A stretch of 64,000 bases of DNA from Leptospira fletcheri (GTDB lineage: Bacteria > Spirochaetota > Leptospiria > Leptospirales > Leptospiraceae), in the NCBI RefSeq assembly GCF_004769195.1, contig NZ_RQET01000004.1, positions 744,001 through 808,000 of the forward strand, given 5' to 3'. The position numbers were made by a program, and so were the translations under genes. Within the stretch, counting starts at the first letter, position 1. Each line of letters opens with the position of its first letter. Below the pieces are notes generated by a model. That model saw only the letters and a program-made list of their open reading frames with translations, did no database searches and was not told the DNA's origin. Of this stretch, positions 26,931 through 35,652 are shown piece after piece.

Positions 26931-27616
26931 TTCTTTTTCCGATCTTCCACGTTTTCTTTCCATTTGCGGATTCCGACCGTGACGACCTCGTATACGGATT
27001 TACCGATCAGGCGACCAATGTCCGTATGCTTTCCCACATAAATTTCCGCACAATTCCGATCGGGGGAAACGATCCCGATGCAATCAGTACCTGTACCGGT
27101 CGCGATTCGCCCAGCTTCCACTGGAATCCGTGCGTCTAAAACCGCCGCAGTTCTGGCTTCGGTAGCGACTGAAACGGCTTCTATGGAGGCGGATAGGCTC
27201 AAGGGAACGGAGGTTTGGATCAATAAGTTTATAGTTCCATAATATTCTAAAAGATTTGAGGATTCTGCCACATGTACGGCATTCCCCAATCCTACGGTGC
27301 CTACGACTCTGACCCAAACATCGGAGAGAGTAGATACCGATTCGGAATAGTCTAGAAGCGATGCGCTCGTCAGAAATCCGATCAAATCCGAATCGGACCT
27401 TCCCGTATCGATCAATCTTTTCCGGAAATATTGCTTCGGATCTTCCGTCGGCGAAAGATCTCCGTCGGAAACTTTATGCCAGATCGCTTTGTTCGTTCGC
27501 GCCCAGCCTTCCCCGAGTACGGTCCAACCTAACGAGAGATGCGGATCGAGAAGGTCCACTTCAAGCCAGGTTTCCCCGCTAAGAATCGGAGAGGCGAAGG
27601 GTAAAACGGGGCTCAC
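26927..27616 (-). CDS. cbiZ: Adenosylcobinamide amidohydrolase
   Basis: 229 residues from GTG 27616, which overlaps the cbiA stop as GTGA; a TTG at 27634 is the alternative. The CbiZ family is recognised from FLTSASLLDYS, VGTVGLGNAVHVAES, the TINLLIQTSVPLSLSASIEA region, ATEARTAAVLDA and IATGTGTDCIGIV. It cleaves the aminopropanol arm from adenosylcobinamide, returning adenosylcobyric acid so that salvaged incomplete corrinoids can be rebuilt with the cell's own lower ligand. It sits among de novo genes, which is unusual for a purely salvage enzyme. Confidence 0.88.
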   Translation of the reverse strand: MSPVLPFASPILSGETWLEVDLLDPHLSLGWTVLGEGWARTNKAIWHKVSDGDLSPTEDPKQYFRKRLIDTGRSDSDLIGFLTSASLLDYSESVSTLSDVWVRVVGTVGLGNAVHVAESSNLLEYYGTINLLIQTSVPLSLSASIEAVSVATEARTAAVLDARIPVEAGRIATGTGTDCIGIVSPDRNCAEIYVGKHTDIGRLIGKSVYEVVTVGIRKWKENVEDRKKK

Positions 27617-28998
27617 GACTTTCTCCGGATGCAAGCGCTTACGAAATTTTCAGGCACGTTCGGATTGGAGGCCCAATGAGCGTGAACATAGGATCCGATC
27701 ACGTTGTTTTGGGAATAACCTTCCGAAAAAGTCTGGTCCCCTTTTCTTTTACGAACCCTGTAGAGGGGACGAATGCCGTCTTCGTTTAATAAATTAAAGC
27801 TGGAATAACGGAATTGATGTCCCCTAAAGCGGACTCCGGCCTGGCCTAGAATACATTCCTCTTCCACGGTGGCTTCCACATATCCGAGGGCCTGGAGTTT
27901 ATCGTGCATCTGTACGATCGCAGGGAGCAATCCTACCATGGGAAAACTACTTGCATCCTTCGTGCGAATCTCCTGGGACAAATACATTAATCCGCCGCAT
28001 TCGGCGTATATCGGAAGGCCGCTTTTTCCCGATTCTCGGATTCCGGTCCGGATGGATTCGTTTTCGGATAATTCTCGGGCGTACAGTTCCGGATATCCTC
28101 CTCCTATGTACAGGCCGTCCACTTCCGGAAGTTTCCGATCCGCGATCGGAGAAAACGGTATCAATTCCGCTCCGGCGTTTCGTAATCTTCTCAAATTATC
28201 TTCATAATAAAAATGGAAAGCGGCGTCTCTCGCGATGCCGATCCTGCATTTCGATTTCGGAGGTTCCGAATTTAAGTCCGGACGGATCGGTTCCGTGTAT
28301 TTTTTTTCGGATGCGATTTTCCATATTTGATCTAGGTCGAACCACTCCTCGCAGGTCGTTCCCCAATACTCCAGTTTTTCGGGTAAAGATTCCGTTTCCT
28401 CCGCGCTGTGCAGTCCAAGGTGTCTTTCCGGAAAAGATTGCTCCGGGGATTTCGGAAAACCGCCTAACAGTGGTAAGTCTGCGGACAGGGCCTCGCTTAA
28501 AATGGAACGATGGCTTTGGCTTCCTAAAAAATTCGCTATGACTCCCTTTACGTCCAAGCCCGGGTCGTATTGTTTCAATCCGTAAGCCAAGGCCGCGATG
28601 GTTCTGGACATTCCGCCCGCATTCAATACGACGAATGTGGGGGCTTCCAGCCATTTCGCGATTTCCGCACTGGATCCCGCTTCCCCCTTGGGCGAGATTC
28701 CGTCGAACAATCCCATGACTCCTTCCAGAATTGCGATGTCGCTCCCTCTACTTGCATGATGGAAGGTGTCTAGAACGGCTTCTCTACCCATCAACCATCC
28801 GTCCAGGTTCTGACAAGGAGATCCGGAGGCGAAGCTATGATAGGTGGGATCCAGATAATCGGGGCCGCATTTGAAGACGGACACTTTAAGTCCTCTTTTT
28901 TGGAATGCTTTACACAACGCGAGTACGGTCGTAGTCTTTCCGACTCCACTGCTCGCTCCGGCGATCAGGATTCTAGGAATTCCGGTCTTGCCTTCCAT
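27613..28998 (-). CDS. cbiA: Cobyrinate a,c-diamide synthase
   Basis: 461 residues. P-loop ILIAGASSGVGKTTTVLAL at the N-terminus, then FKCGPDYLDPTYH, ILEGVMGLFDG and the glutaminase half with IYAECGGLMYLSQ (nucleophile Cys) and SYVHAHWASN (His near the end). It amidates the a and c side chains of cobyrinate or its cobalt form using glutamine and ATP. At 461 residues it is a normal CbiA/CobB length. It starts 9 nt after the cobA/O gene and overlaps cbiZ. Confidence 0.93.
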   Translation of the reverse strand: MEGKTGIPRILIAGASSGVGKTTTVLALCKAFQKRGLKVSVFKCGPDYLDPTYHSFASGSPCQNLDGWLMGREAVLDTFHHASRGSDIAILEGVMGLFDGISPKGEAGSSAEIAKWLEAPTFVVLNAGGMSRTIAALAYGLKQYDPGLDVKGVIANFLGSQSHRSILSEALSADLPLLGGFPKSPEQSFPERHLGLHSAEETESLPEKLEYWGTTCEEWFDLDQIWKIASEKKYTEPIRPDLNSEPPKSKCRIGIARDAAFHFYYEDNLRRLRNAGAELIPFSPIADRKLPEVDGLYIGGGYPELYARELSENESIRTGIRESGKSGLPIYAECGGLMYLSQEIRTKDASSFPMVGLLPAIVQMHDKLQALGYVEATVEEECILGQAGVRFRGHQFRYSSFNLLNEDGIRPLYRVRKRKGDQTFSEGYSQNNVIGSYVHAHWASNPNVPENFVSACIRRKS

Positions 28999-29007
28999 TT
29001 TATTTCC

Positions 29008-29562
29008 TTAAAAGTCGATTCCGATCTGAGCTTTGATTCCGGACTGGAAAGGATGTTTGACCGAGCGGATTTCGCTTATCAGATCGGCCTGCTGCAAAAT
29101 CGATTCCGGACAGTTTCTTCCCGTTATGATCACGTGGACTTGGGAAGGACGTTCTCGAAGAATACGAACCGTTTCGTCGACTTCCAGCCAACCGTAATGG
29201 AAGGCGTAGGTGATTTCATCCAAGACGACGATATCATATTCTTCGCTCAGGATCATTTTTTTGGAAAGATCCCAAGCCTGTTTAGCGGCGGTCTTATCCC
29301 GATCCAGGTCGTCGCTTTCCCAGGTGAACCCTAAACCCATGACGTGGAAGTCGAGTTCCGGAATCGTCTTGGCGAATTTCCTTTCCCCGGTTTCCCACTT
29401 TCCCTTGATAAATTGCACGACTCCGCATTTTTTTCCCCGGCCCAATGCGCGAAATACGACTCCCAATGCGGCAGTAGTCTTTCCTTTTCCGTCCCCAGTA
29501 TTTACGATCAAGAGGCCGTGCCGATTCTGATTCGATTCTTCCAAGTTATTCCTTTGCTCCAT
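29008..29562 (-). CDS. cobO: Cob(I)yrinic acid a,c-diamide adenosyltransferase (BtuR/CobO/CobA type)
   Basis: 184 residues from ATG 29562; longer starts would add a basic tail overlapping cbiF. The glycine loop LLIVNTGDGKGKTTAALGV binds ATP, followed by VVQFIKGKWETGE, DIVVLDEITYAFHYGW and IITGRNCPESILQQADLISE, all family hallmarks. It attaches the adenosyl group to Co(I) corrinoids. A reductase is needed to make Co(I); the flavoprotein at 36745-37512 is one possible donor. Its start overlaps the cbiF end by 17 nt. Confidence 0.93.
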   Translation of the reverse strand: MEQRNNLEESNQNRHGLLIVNTGDGKGKTTAALGVVFRALGRGKKCGVVQFIKGKWETGERKFAKTIPELDFHVMGLGFTWESDDLDRDKTAAKQAWDLSKKMILSEEYDIVVLDEITYAFHYGWLEVDETVRILRERPSQVHVIITGRNCPESILQQADLISEIRSVKHPFQSGIKAQIGIDF

Positions 29563-30349
29563 TCGTTTCCGCGAAGGGTGAGGATTCGGAATTCTTTTTT
29601 CTCTTGCGATACTTATGCGAAAAATCCGGAGAATAAAGGCGGGAATCGGCAAAATCCTCGCAATCTAGAACCTTCCCTACGAATACGATTGCGGTTGCGT
29701 TTATTTTTTCCTCTTTGGCTTTTTGAGCTATGTCGGATAATGTTCCTCTGATAATTTTCTGTTCCGGCCAGGATGCTTTTTGAACGATCGCCGCCGGGCA
29801 TTCTTCCCCATAAAACGGAATCAGTTCTTCGGTTACTTTTTTCAAAAGTGTCGCGCTTAAAAAGAACACCAAAGTAGCTTCGGAGCGGGCCAATGTTTCG
29901 AGTTTCTCTTTTTCCGGCATCGGGGTTCTTCCTTCTGCGCGGGTGATGATGACGGTTTGGGAAACTTCGGGCAAGGTAAGTTCCTTTTTTAAGGCGGCTG
30001 CGGCGGCGGTAAAGGAGGAGACCCCCGGAACGATTTCATAGGGGATGCCGAGAGCGTCCATCCTTCGCATCTGCTCCGCAGTGGAGCCGAAAATGGACGG
30101 ATCGCCGGTATGCACTCTCGCAACGTCCTGTCCTTTGTCGTGGGCGTTTTTCAACACGTCCATGATTTCGTCTAAAGTCATCTTAGCAGAATCCAGGACT
30201 CTTGCCTCTCGATTTGCCCTTGCGATCACGCGTTCCGGGACCAATGATCCTGTGTAAAGGACGATAGGGCAGGTCTCGATCAGTCTTGCGCCCTTTAGTG
30301 TGATGAGTTCCGGATCCCCGGGACCCGCACCGATAATATAAACTTTCAT
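29546..30349 (-). CDS. cbiF: Cobalt-precorrin-4 C11-methyltransferase
   Basis: 267 residues of the tetrapyrrole methylase fold. MKVYIIGAGPGDPELITLKG, RVHTGDPSIFGSTAEQM and YEIVPGVSSFTAAAAALKKE are diagnostic of CbiF/CobM, as is IITRAEGRTPMPE. It transfers methyl from S-adenosylmethionine to C-11 of precorrin-4. A Lys/Arg-rich tail (HKYRKRKKNSE) follows the catalytic core. It is 10 nt after cbiH. Confidence 0.93.
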   Translation of the reverse strand: MKVYIIGAGPGDPELITLKGARLIETCPIVLYTGSLVPERVIARANREARVLDSAKMTLDEIMDVLKNAHDKGQDVARVHTGDPSIFGSTAEQMRRMDALGIPYEIVPGVSSFTAAAAALKKELTLPEVSQTVIITRAEGRTPMPEKEKLETLARSEATLVFFLSATLLKKVTEELIPFYGEECPAAIVQKASWPEQKIIRGTLSDIAQKAKEEKINATAIVFVGKVLDCEDFADSRLYSPDFSHKYRKRKKNSESSPFAETNGAKE

Positions 30350-30359
30350 TATGATTCTC

Positions 30360-31817
30360 TTATGAACATTTCAAAATGCTTTCGCGAACGATATTCCAAA
30401 CAGGTAACGGCATGTTTCCTATCCATCTTAGGTCGGAATATTCGCTGCCTTTCCAGATCACTTTGTCGCTATTATCCCGAACCAAAGTAAAAAGTCTTTC
30501 GCTGATGGAGGAGTTTCTATAGACGGAAAATTTTTCGTATATGTCTTCCGGATTCGTTCCGCCTTGTACCAGATAAGGGAAGGGGAAATTTTCCGCGAGC
30601 TCCCTGTTTCCGATTCGCAGCTTGACGCAATGGCCGATCGTTTCCTCCGGGGTAAAAAATCCGAAATCCTCGAAATTACATGGTTGTTTCAGGTTACCGA
30701 TTAGATAATATTCTCCGTCGGTTTCGTAAAGGATAGCACCGGCTAATCTTCCCAATCTTCCGGTACTTTTCGTTTCGATTCCTAATTCTTTCGGTTTTTC
30801 GGCGGATTTTACCGTTCCCTGGAGAAACTGGATCGCTTTTAAGGCGGTTTGGACGGATTTGTCCTGAGGCAATTCCTCAGGTTCCGACTCCCGGCTTTCC
30901 TCTTCGTCATATACTGAGGTGGCGGTTTTTACGAAAGCGCCTGTAATTTTAGTAATATTTAAAGTTCTTTCCCCGCTTCTTTCCGGTTGAGAATGAAGAG
31001 AACCTTCCGTGCGGAGAGAAAAACCTTTTCTTTGTCCCGTATGAATCTCTCCGTTTTCCAAGGAATACTTATTCGTATATCCTCTAGGAGTCACAAAATA
31101 CCCTTCATAGACGAAACTGTTCGTGGACCCGACGATGACCGTCGTATTCATTCCGATTTCGAATTCCAGGAAATGTTTCAGATCGGAAAGGACCACGCTT
31201 TGGCGTCTTCTATAGGCGCTCTTTACCAATGCGACGGGAGTTTCCGCAGGCCTGTATTTGCTTATAATCTCGGCGGCTTCGAGAATCTGTCTTTGTCTTC
31301 TGCCCGACGCGGGGTTGTACAATGAGATAACGAAGTCTCCGCTAGCCGCTGCTTCGATCCGTTTCGCGATCACCGGCCAAGGCGTGAGAAGATCGGATAG
31401 GGAGATTCTACAGGAGTCGTGCACTAGAGGAGCCCCGACAAGAGAGGCGCAGGAGTTATCTGCGCTGATTCCTGGTAAAATCCTTATTTCGGGGGAATCT
31501 CCCCGCTTCCATCCTATTTTTCTTAACACTTCGAATACTAGACCGGCCATTCCGTAAACGCCTACATCTCCCGAAGAGATGAGTGTGACCTTTTTTCCGG
31601 ATGCGGCGGCCTCTACAGCGGCCTGTGCTCTTCCGATCTCTTCCGTCATTCCCGTTCTTGTTACCTGCTTGCCGGTAAGAAGGTGACGCACTAAACCGAT
31701 GTAAGTCGAATAGCCGATGACGTACTCGGATTCCCGGATCGCATTTAAAACTGCCGGAGTGATGTGAAGGTCGTCTCCAGGACCGATGCCGACTAGATTC
31801 AAAATTCCTTCATTCAT
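30360..31817 (-). CDS. cbiH: Precorrin-3B / cobalt-factor III C17-methyltransferase with a long C-terminal extension
   Basis: 485 residues. The first about 235 are the CbiH/CobJ methylase: LVGIGPGDDLHITPAVLNAI, VTLISSGDVGVYGMAGL, LPGISADNSCASLVGAPL and the SLYNPASGRRQRQ motif that marks this enzyme. It methylates C-17 and contracts the ring. The remaining 250 residues contain a Glu/Ser-rich linker and then a domain with LAGAILYETDGEYYLIGNL, KQPCNFEDFGFFTPEETIG and DIYEKFSVYRNSS. A long C-terminal domain is known in Bacillus megaterium CbiH60, where it carries an iron-sulfur centre; here I see only three cysteines and no cluster motif. ATGA overlap with cbiG. Confidence 0.9.
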   Translation of the reverse strand: MNEGILNLVGIGPGDDLHITPAVLNAIRESEYVIGYSTYIGLVRHLLTGKQVTRTGMTEEIGRAQAAVEAAASGKKVTLISSGDVGVYGMAGLVFEVLRKIGWKRGDSPEIRILPGISADNSCASLVGAPLVHDSCRISLSDLLTPWPVIAKRIEAAASGDFVISLYNPASGRRQRQILEAAEIISKYRPAETPVALVKSAYRRRQSVVLSDLKHFLEFEIGMNTTVIVGSTNSFVYEGYFVTPRGYTNKYSLENGEIHTGQRKGFSLRTEGSLHSQPERSGERTLNITKITGAFVKTATSVYDEEESRESEPEELPQDKSVQTALKAIQFLQGTVKSAEKPKELGIETKSTGRLGRLAGAILYETDGEYYLIGNLKQPCNFEDFGFFTPEETIGHCVKLRIGNRELAENFPFPYLVQGGTNPEDIYEKFSVYRNSSISERLFTLVRDNSDKVIWKGSEYSDLRWIGNMPLPVWNIVRESILKCS

Positions 31818-32971
31818 TTGTGCGCCTCCTCTTTAAGCGTAGGGATCGGGGATCGTGCGGCGAACGGAATCCTCGCGACCGCGACGGTGAGATTTTTGCC
31901 TTCCGGCGATCCTTTGTATTTTTGTTTCGGAACGAGAAGGGAAGAAGCCCCCGAAGCTAGAAGAGCGGCGGCTTCGCTGACCGATCTGGTTTCCACGTAT
32001 TTCAGAGCCGTCTCGGAAGGGGTAAGAATTCCTTCGACTCGGTCCAATCGATCCGCGGGATAGGTTAAAAATTCCCATCCGTATTTCCGAGCCAATTCAA
32101 GGAAAGCGGTTTCGTCCTTTTTTTTATCTACGCTGGCAATCGCTTTTATACTTTTGAAACTGAATCCGTGTTCATCTAGTGTTTTTCTGATTCCGGCATC
32201 CGCGTCTTCGAAAGTAATATCACGGTCGCAGCCTAGGCCTAAAATCAGACTCTTGGGATAGTAAATTACTGAATTATTATATAGCTCCGGATTTTTGTCT
32301 TTGATCCGGATTCGATCCGTGGCTAGTAAAACGATTTCGTAGCGGCCAGGATCCGCGTTTTCCATACTGGTACTATATTCCACACCTTTGGGAAGAGGCT
32401 TGTCCATAGGCCACCAATTCGCCTCTCCGGCTTCCTGCACGAATAATACGGGAGCCTCGTTTACCACCGCCGCACAGGCGCGAGTAACGTTTCTGTCCGC
32501 GTCCTCCAGATTCCAGCCCAATTCTCTTCCTAGAATATCCACTGTTAAGGTTCCGGATACGTCCGAAGCGGTCGTCACTACGGGAGTGCTTCCTAGCACA
32601 TCGGCGACGATATTGGTGAAGGCGTTTCCCCTTCCCACATGGCCGGAGAGAACGCAGATGGAAAAGAGAGCCTTGTCGTCCACGCAGACCACGGCAGGAT
32701 CGACCTTTTTGTTTTTAAGCAGCGGTGCGATCATACGGACCACAGCGCCTACGCTTATTACGAAAATATGGCAATCGTAAGCGTTGAAGGTCTCCCTCAG
32801 AGTGGAGTCCATAGGAAGGGAAAGTAACAGCGAATCCTTCGGCCCTTGGTCGATGAACTTAGGGGAAACGTAGATATCCGCGCCGGAAAGAGATTGTTTA
32901 AGTTTGGCTCCTGCCGTTAACCCGTGTTTGGTGATACAATAAATGGCATAAGGCTTTCTGGATTCATTCAT
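31814..32971 (-). CDS. cbiG: Cobalt-precorrin-5A hydrolase
   Basis: 385 residues, full-length CbiG: N-terminal domain with FVISVGAVVRMIAPLLKNK and VLSGHVGRGNAFTNIVADVL, a central region, and a C-terminal domain with LGLGCDRDITFEDADAGI and SIKAIASVDKKKDE, ending in VAVARIPFA. It opens the delta-lactone and releases acetaldehyde, a step found only in the anaerobic (early cobalt) route, so it fixes the pathway type. Overlaps cbiL by 8 nt and cbiH by 4 nt. Confidence 0.93.
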   Translation of the reverse strand: MNESRKPYAIYCITKHGLTAGAKLKQSLSGADIYVSPKFIDQGPKDSLLLSLPMDSTLRETFNAYDCHIFVISVGAVVRMIAPLLKNKKVDPAVVCVDDKALFSICVLSGHVGRGNAFTNIVADVLGSTPVVTTASDVSGTLTVDILGRELGWNLEDADRNVTRACAAVVNEAPVLFVQEAGEANWWPMDKPLPKGVEYSTSMENADPGRYEIVLLATDRIRIKDKNPELYNNSVIYYPKSLILGLGCDRDITFEDADAGIRKTLDEHGFSFKSIKAIASVDKKKDETAFLELARKYGWEFLTYPADRLDRVEGILTPSETALKYVETRSVSEAAALLASGASSLLVPKQKYKGSPEGKNLTVAVARIPFAARSPIPTLKEEAHK

Positions 32972-33725
32972 GGGTCTCTCCTCGCAGAACCCCTTTTCGT
33001 TTACGTATGGAAAGAACGACCGTGGAGAAGTAATCGCAATTCTGGTTTTTGATCGTATCTAAATCAGCCACTATGTTCTGCTTATCCGTGGTCGCGTAGG
33101 ATACGTAGGAGGCGTTTTCCATTAAGTTCAATTCTTTTAATATACCGACTAGTTCGGGGATCTTTTGACCGACCTTGGTGAGTACGATCGTATCGAAGTC
33201 CTCCACAAGACGAGGAAGATCTTCGAGTCCATACGTCGCAGGCAGGACGCAAAACCTTTCTCTTCCGTCGGCCAAAGGAATTCCTAATTCGGCCGGGATC
33301 GCTGTGATGGAACTCACACCGGGAACGATTTCTATTTCTATTCCCGGCCACCTTTCCGGAGCCTCTTCCCTGAGATAATTCCATGAACTATAAACGGAGG
33401 GATCTCCCTGGGTGATGAAGGCCACGTTTTTTCCCTGTGTTAATCGCATTCCGATTTCCTTAAATGCCTTATCCCAGGCGGGAATCAGAATTTCAGGGTC
33501 TTTGGACATGGGAAAGTGCAGAAACAGTTTTTCCTGCTCCGCGTTTTCGCGAACTAATGGGGAGCAAACCCTCCATGCGAACGAAGGGAGATGCTCGCTG
33601 CTTTTGGGGATAGCCAACACTTCTACTTCGTTTAATATTGAAACTGCGCGCAGAGTCAGGAGGTCCGTTGCGCCGGGTCCTACACCGACTCCGAATAATT
33701 TGCCTAAGGTTTTCGTGGAATTCAT
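32964..33725 (-). CDS. cbiL: Cobalt-precorrin-2 / cobalt-factor II C20-methyltransferase
   Basis: 253 residues, tetrapyrrole methylase. LFGVGVGPGATDLLTLRAV, FITQGDPSVYSSWNYL, EIVPGVSSITAIPAELGIPL and TIVLTKVGQKIPELV identify CbiL/CobI. It adds the C-20 methyl group that is later lost on ring contraction. Start ATG 33725 overlaps the cbiET stop (ATGA). In this operon it lies between cbiET and cbiG in a block of overlapping genes. Confidence 0.93.
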   Translation of the reverse strand: MNSTKTLGKLFGVGVGPGATDLLTLRAVSILNEVEVLAIPKSSEHLPSFAWRVCSPLVRENAEQEKLFLHFPMSKDPEILIPAWDKAFKEIGMRLTQGKNVAFITQGDPSVYSSWNYLREEAPERWPGIEIEIVPGVSSITAIPAELGIPLADGRERFCVLPATYGLEDLPRLVEDFDTIVLTKVGQKIPELVGILKELNLMENASYVSYATTDKQNIVADLDTIKNQNCDYFSTVVLSIRKRKGVLRGETHE

Positions 33726-34963
33726 GTCGCTTCCTGTAATGGTTTCGTTGCGCTAAAAATATGGATGGGGTTCAATGCCTCGTACCGCAGATAATCGGCG
33801 AGTTTTTGTCCCCTCGAAATGTTCATAAGAATGACTTCTTGGTCTATTCCTAAGGATTTGAAAGTGGAATAGGCCTCAGAAACGTTGTCGAGGGTGATCG
33901 CGTTGACGACGATCCTTCCTCCGGGATTCAGTTTTTGGTACGAAGTTTCGATGATTTCGGCCAGACTTCCTTTGGACCCGCCCACAAAGACACAATCGGG
34001 GGCGGGAAGATCCATGATCGCCTCCGGCGCACGGCCATGTATTACGATTACGTTATCCGTTTTGTGGGAGAGAACGTTTTCCTCTATGATCTCGATTCCC
34101 TCGGGATCGATTTCGACGGCATAGACTTCTCCGTCGTAAGCGAGATGCGCCGCTTCCACGGAGACCGAGCCGGAACCGGCTCCTATGTCCCAGACGATCG
34201 AATTCGGTCTGATTTCGAGAGCGGCGAGGGAAAGAACTCGGACCTCTTTTTTTGTGATTAGTCCTTTCTTCGGAATCCGTTTTGCGTATTGCATTTCGTC
34301 CAAATACGGCACGGTCGCCGGGATCCGTTTATCGGATTCGTCGCGGATCAGGATCAATACGTTCAGGTCGGAAATGTCCGAAGCCTCACATAATTCTGAA
34401 ATCGTGAATTTTCTCGCAGTTTCTCCCGCGCTTCCTAAATTCTCGCAGACGTAAGCGATCCACTTTTCCTCTCCGTACTTCTTCATATACTTCGCTATCG
34501 CGGAAGGACTATTGGAAGCATCGGTGAAGAAGCCTATTTTATTATGAAACTTTAATTTATTAACGAAGCCCCTCATTTTCCTGCCGTGCAAGGAAATGAT
34601 TTTGGCGTCTTCCCAATTGATTCCTATTTTGGAGAAAGCCCTTTGCATGGAACTTGGAGCCGGAAGGAATTCGACATGTTCGGCTCCGATCTTTTTACGG
34701 ATCATTCTTCCGATCCCGTAAAAAAGGGGGTCTCCGGAAGCCAAAACGCAGACCGTGTTTTCCTGGCAGAGTTCCGCGATTCTGTCTATGGCTGAAGAGA
34801 TATTTTCCTTGAGCACGATCCGTTCCCCTTCGAATTGGGGAAAAAAATCCAGATGTCTCGAACCTCCCGCTAGCACGGTGGACATTGCGATCGCTCCCAT
34901 CGCGAGACTCGACAGACCTACGCAACCATCGTCGCCTATTCCGACGACCACTACCGCTTTCAA
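33722..34963 (-). CDS. cbiET: Fused cobalt-precorrin-7 C5-methyltransferase and C15-methyltransferase/decarboxylase
   Basis: 413 residues. CbiE occupies about 1-205 (VVVVGIGDDGCVGLSSLAM, VLASGDPLFYGIGRMI, EFLPAPSSMQRAFSKIG). CbiT follows from about 215, with its S-adenosylmethionine site VWDIGAGSGSVSVEAAHLA, VYAVEIDPEGIEIIEENV, and DCVFVGGSKGSLAEIIE. The fusion equals CobL of aerobic pathways and catalyses both late methylations and the decarboxylation of the acetate chain. The start is TTG 34963, inside a TTGA overlap with cbiC. Confidence 0.92.
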   Translation of the reverse strand: MKAVVVVGIGDDGCVGLSSLAMGAIAMSTVLAGGSRHLDFFPQFEGERIVLKENISSAIDRIAELCQENTVCVLASGDPLFYGIGRMIRKKIGAEHVEFLPAPSSMQRAFSKIGINWEDAKIISLHGRKMRGFVNKLKFHNKIGFFTDASNSPSAIAKYMKKYGEEKWIAYVCENLGSAGETARKFTISELCEASDISDLNVLILIRDESDKRIPATVPYLDEMQYAKRIPKKGLITKKEVRVLSLAALEIRPNSIVWDIGAGSGSVSVEAAHLAYDGEVYAVEIDPEGIEIIEENVLSHKTDNVIVIHGRAPEAIMDLPAPDCVFVGGSKGSLAEIIETSYQKLNPGGRIVVNAITLDNVSEAYSTFKSLGIDQEVILMNISRGQKLADYLRYEALNPIHIFSATKPLQEAT

Positions 34964-35625
34964 TTCGAGTCTCCTTTGGATGACAAGAGAAGGAGAGCAT
35001 GAATGATCGCGACCGCGATCGTGCTCCCTCCTTTTCTACCCCTGGTCAATATGTAAGGCACGGGTTCGGGCATTTCCAATAGAGCTTCTTTGGATTCCGC
35101 AGCGGAAACGAAACCCACGGGAACTCCTAAGACGAGGGAAGGCCTGATTTTTTCTTCCTTGATCAATCTTACCAATTCCAAGAGCGCTGTCGGAGCGTTG
35201 CCGATCGCAATGATTCCCCCATCCAAAAGGCCCAAGCTTGCGGCCTTTCGCATGGATTCCACAGCTCGTGTGGAATCGAGTTCTTTGGCTTTTGAAATAA
35301 CGTCCGGATCGGAGATAAAGCAGTGAGTCTTACATCCGTAGGAATCCAAACGATCCTTATTCAGACCGATCTGAATCATCTGAACATCACACACGATATT
35401 GCATCCGTTTTTTAGAGCGGATATCCCGGATACCACCCCTTCCGGATGGATTTTTACGAGCTCCTTGAATTCGAAGTCCGCAGTCGCGTGAATCACTCTG
35501 CGCACTACTTCCCAATCGTCGGGGGAATGGTTATGAGGTCCGGCTTCCCGATCGATGATTTCGAAGGAGCTGTTTTCAATGCTTCGACCCAGCGATGTCA
35601 TTTGTCTCATATCGTTTACGTTCAT
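34960..35625 (-). CDS. cbiC: Cobalt-precorrin-8 methylmutase
   Basis: 221 residues. Diagnostic pieces are RVIHATADFEFKEL (catalytic His), DVQMIQIGLNKDRL, AIGNAPTALLEL, LVLGVPVGFVSAAESKEAL and RKGGSTIAVAIIHALL. It moves the methyl group from C-11 to C-12, giving (cobalt) cobyrinate. It is 27 nt after cbiD, the longest gap in this part of the operon, with its own ATG at 35625. Confidence 0.94.
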   Translation of the reverse strand: MNVNDMRQMTSLGRSIENSSFEIIDREAGPHNHSPDDWEVVRRVIHATADFEFKELVKIHPEGVVSGISALKNGCNIVCDVQMIQIGLNKDRLDSYGCKTHCFISDPDVISKAKELDSTRAVESMRKAASLGLLDGGIIAIGNAPTALLELVRLIKEEKIRPSLVLGVPVGFVSAAESKEALLEMPEPVPYILTRGRKGGSTIAVAIIHALLLLSSKGDSN

Positions 35626-35652
35626 TCGGGTTTCCTCGCTTATCGAATATAA

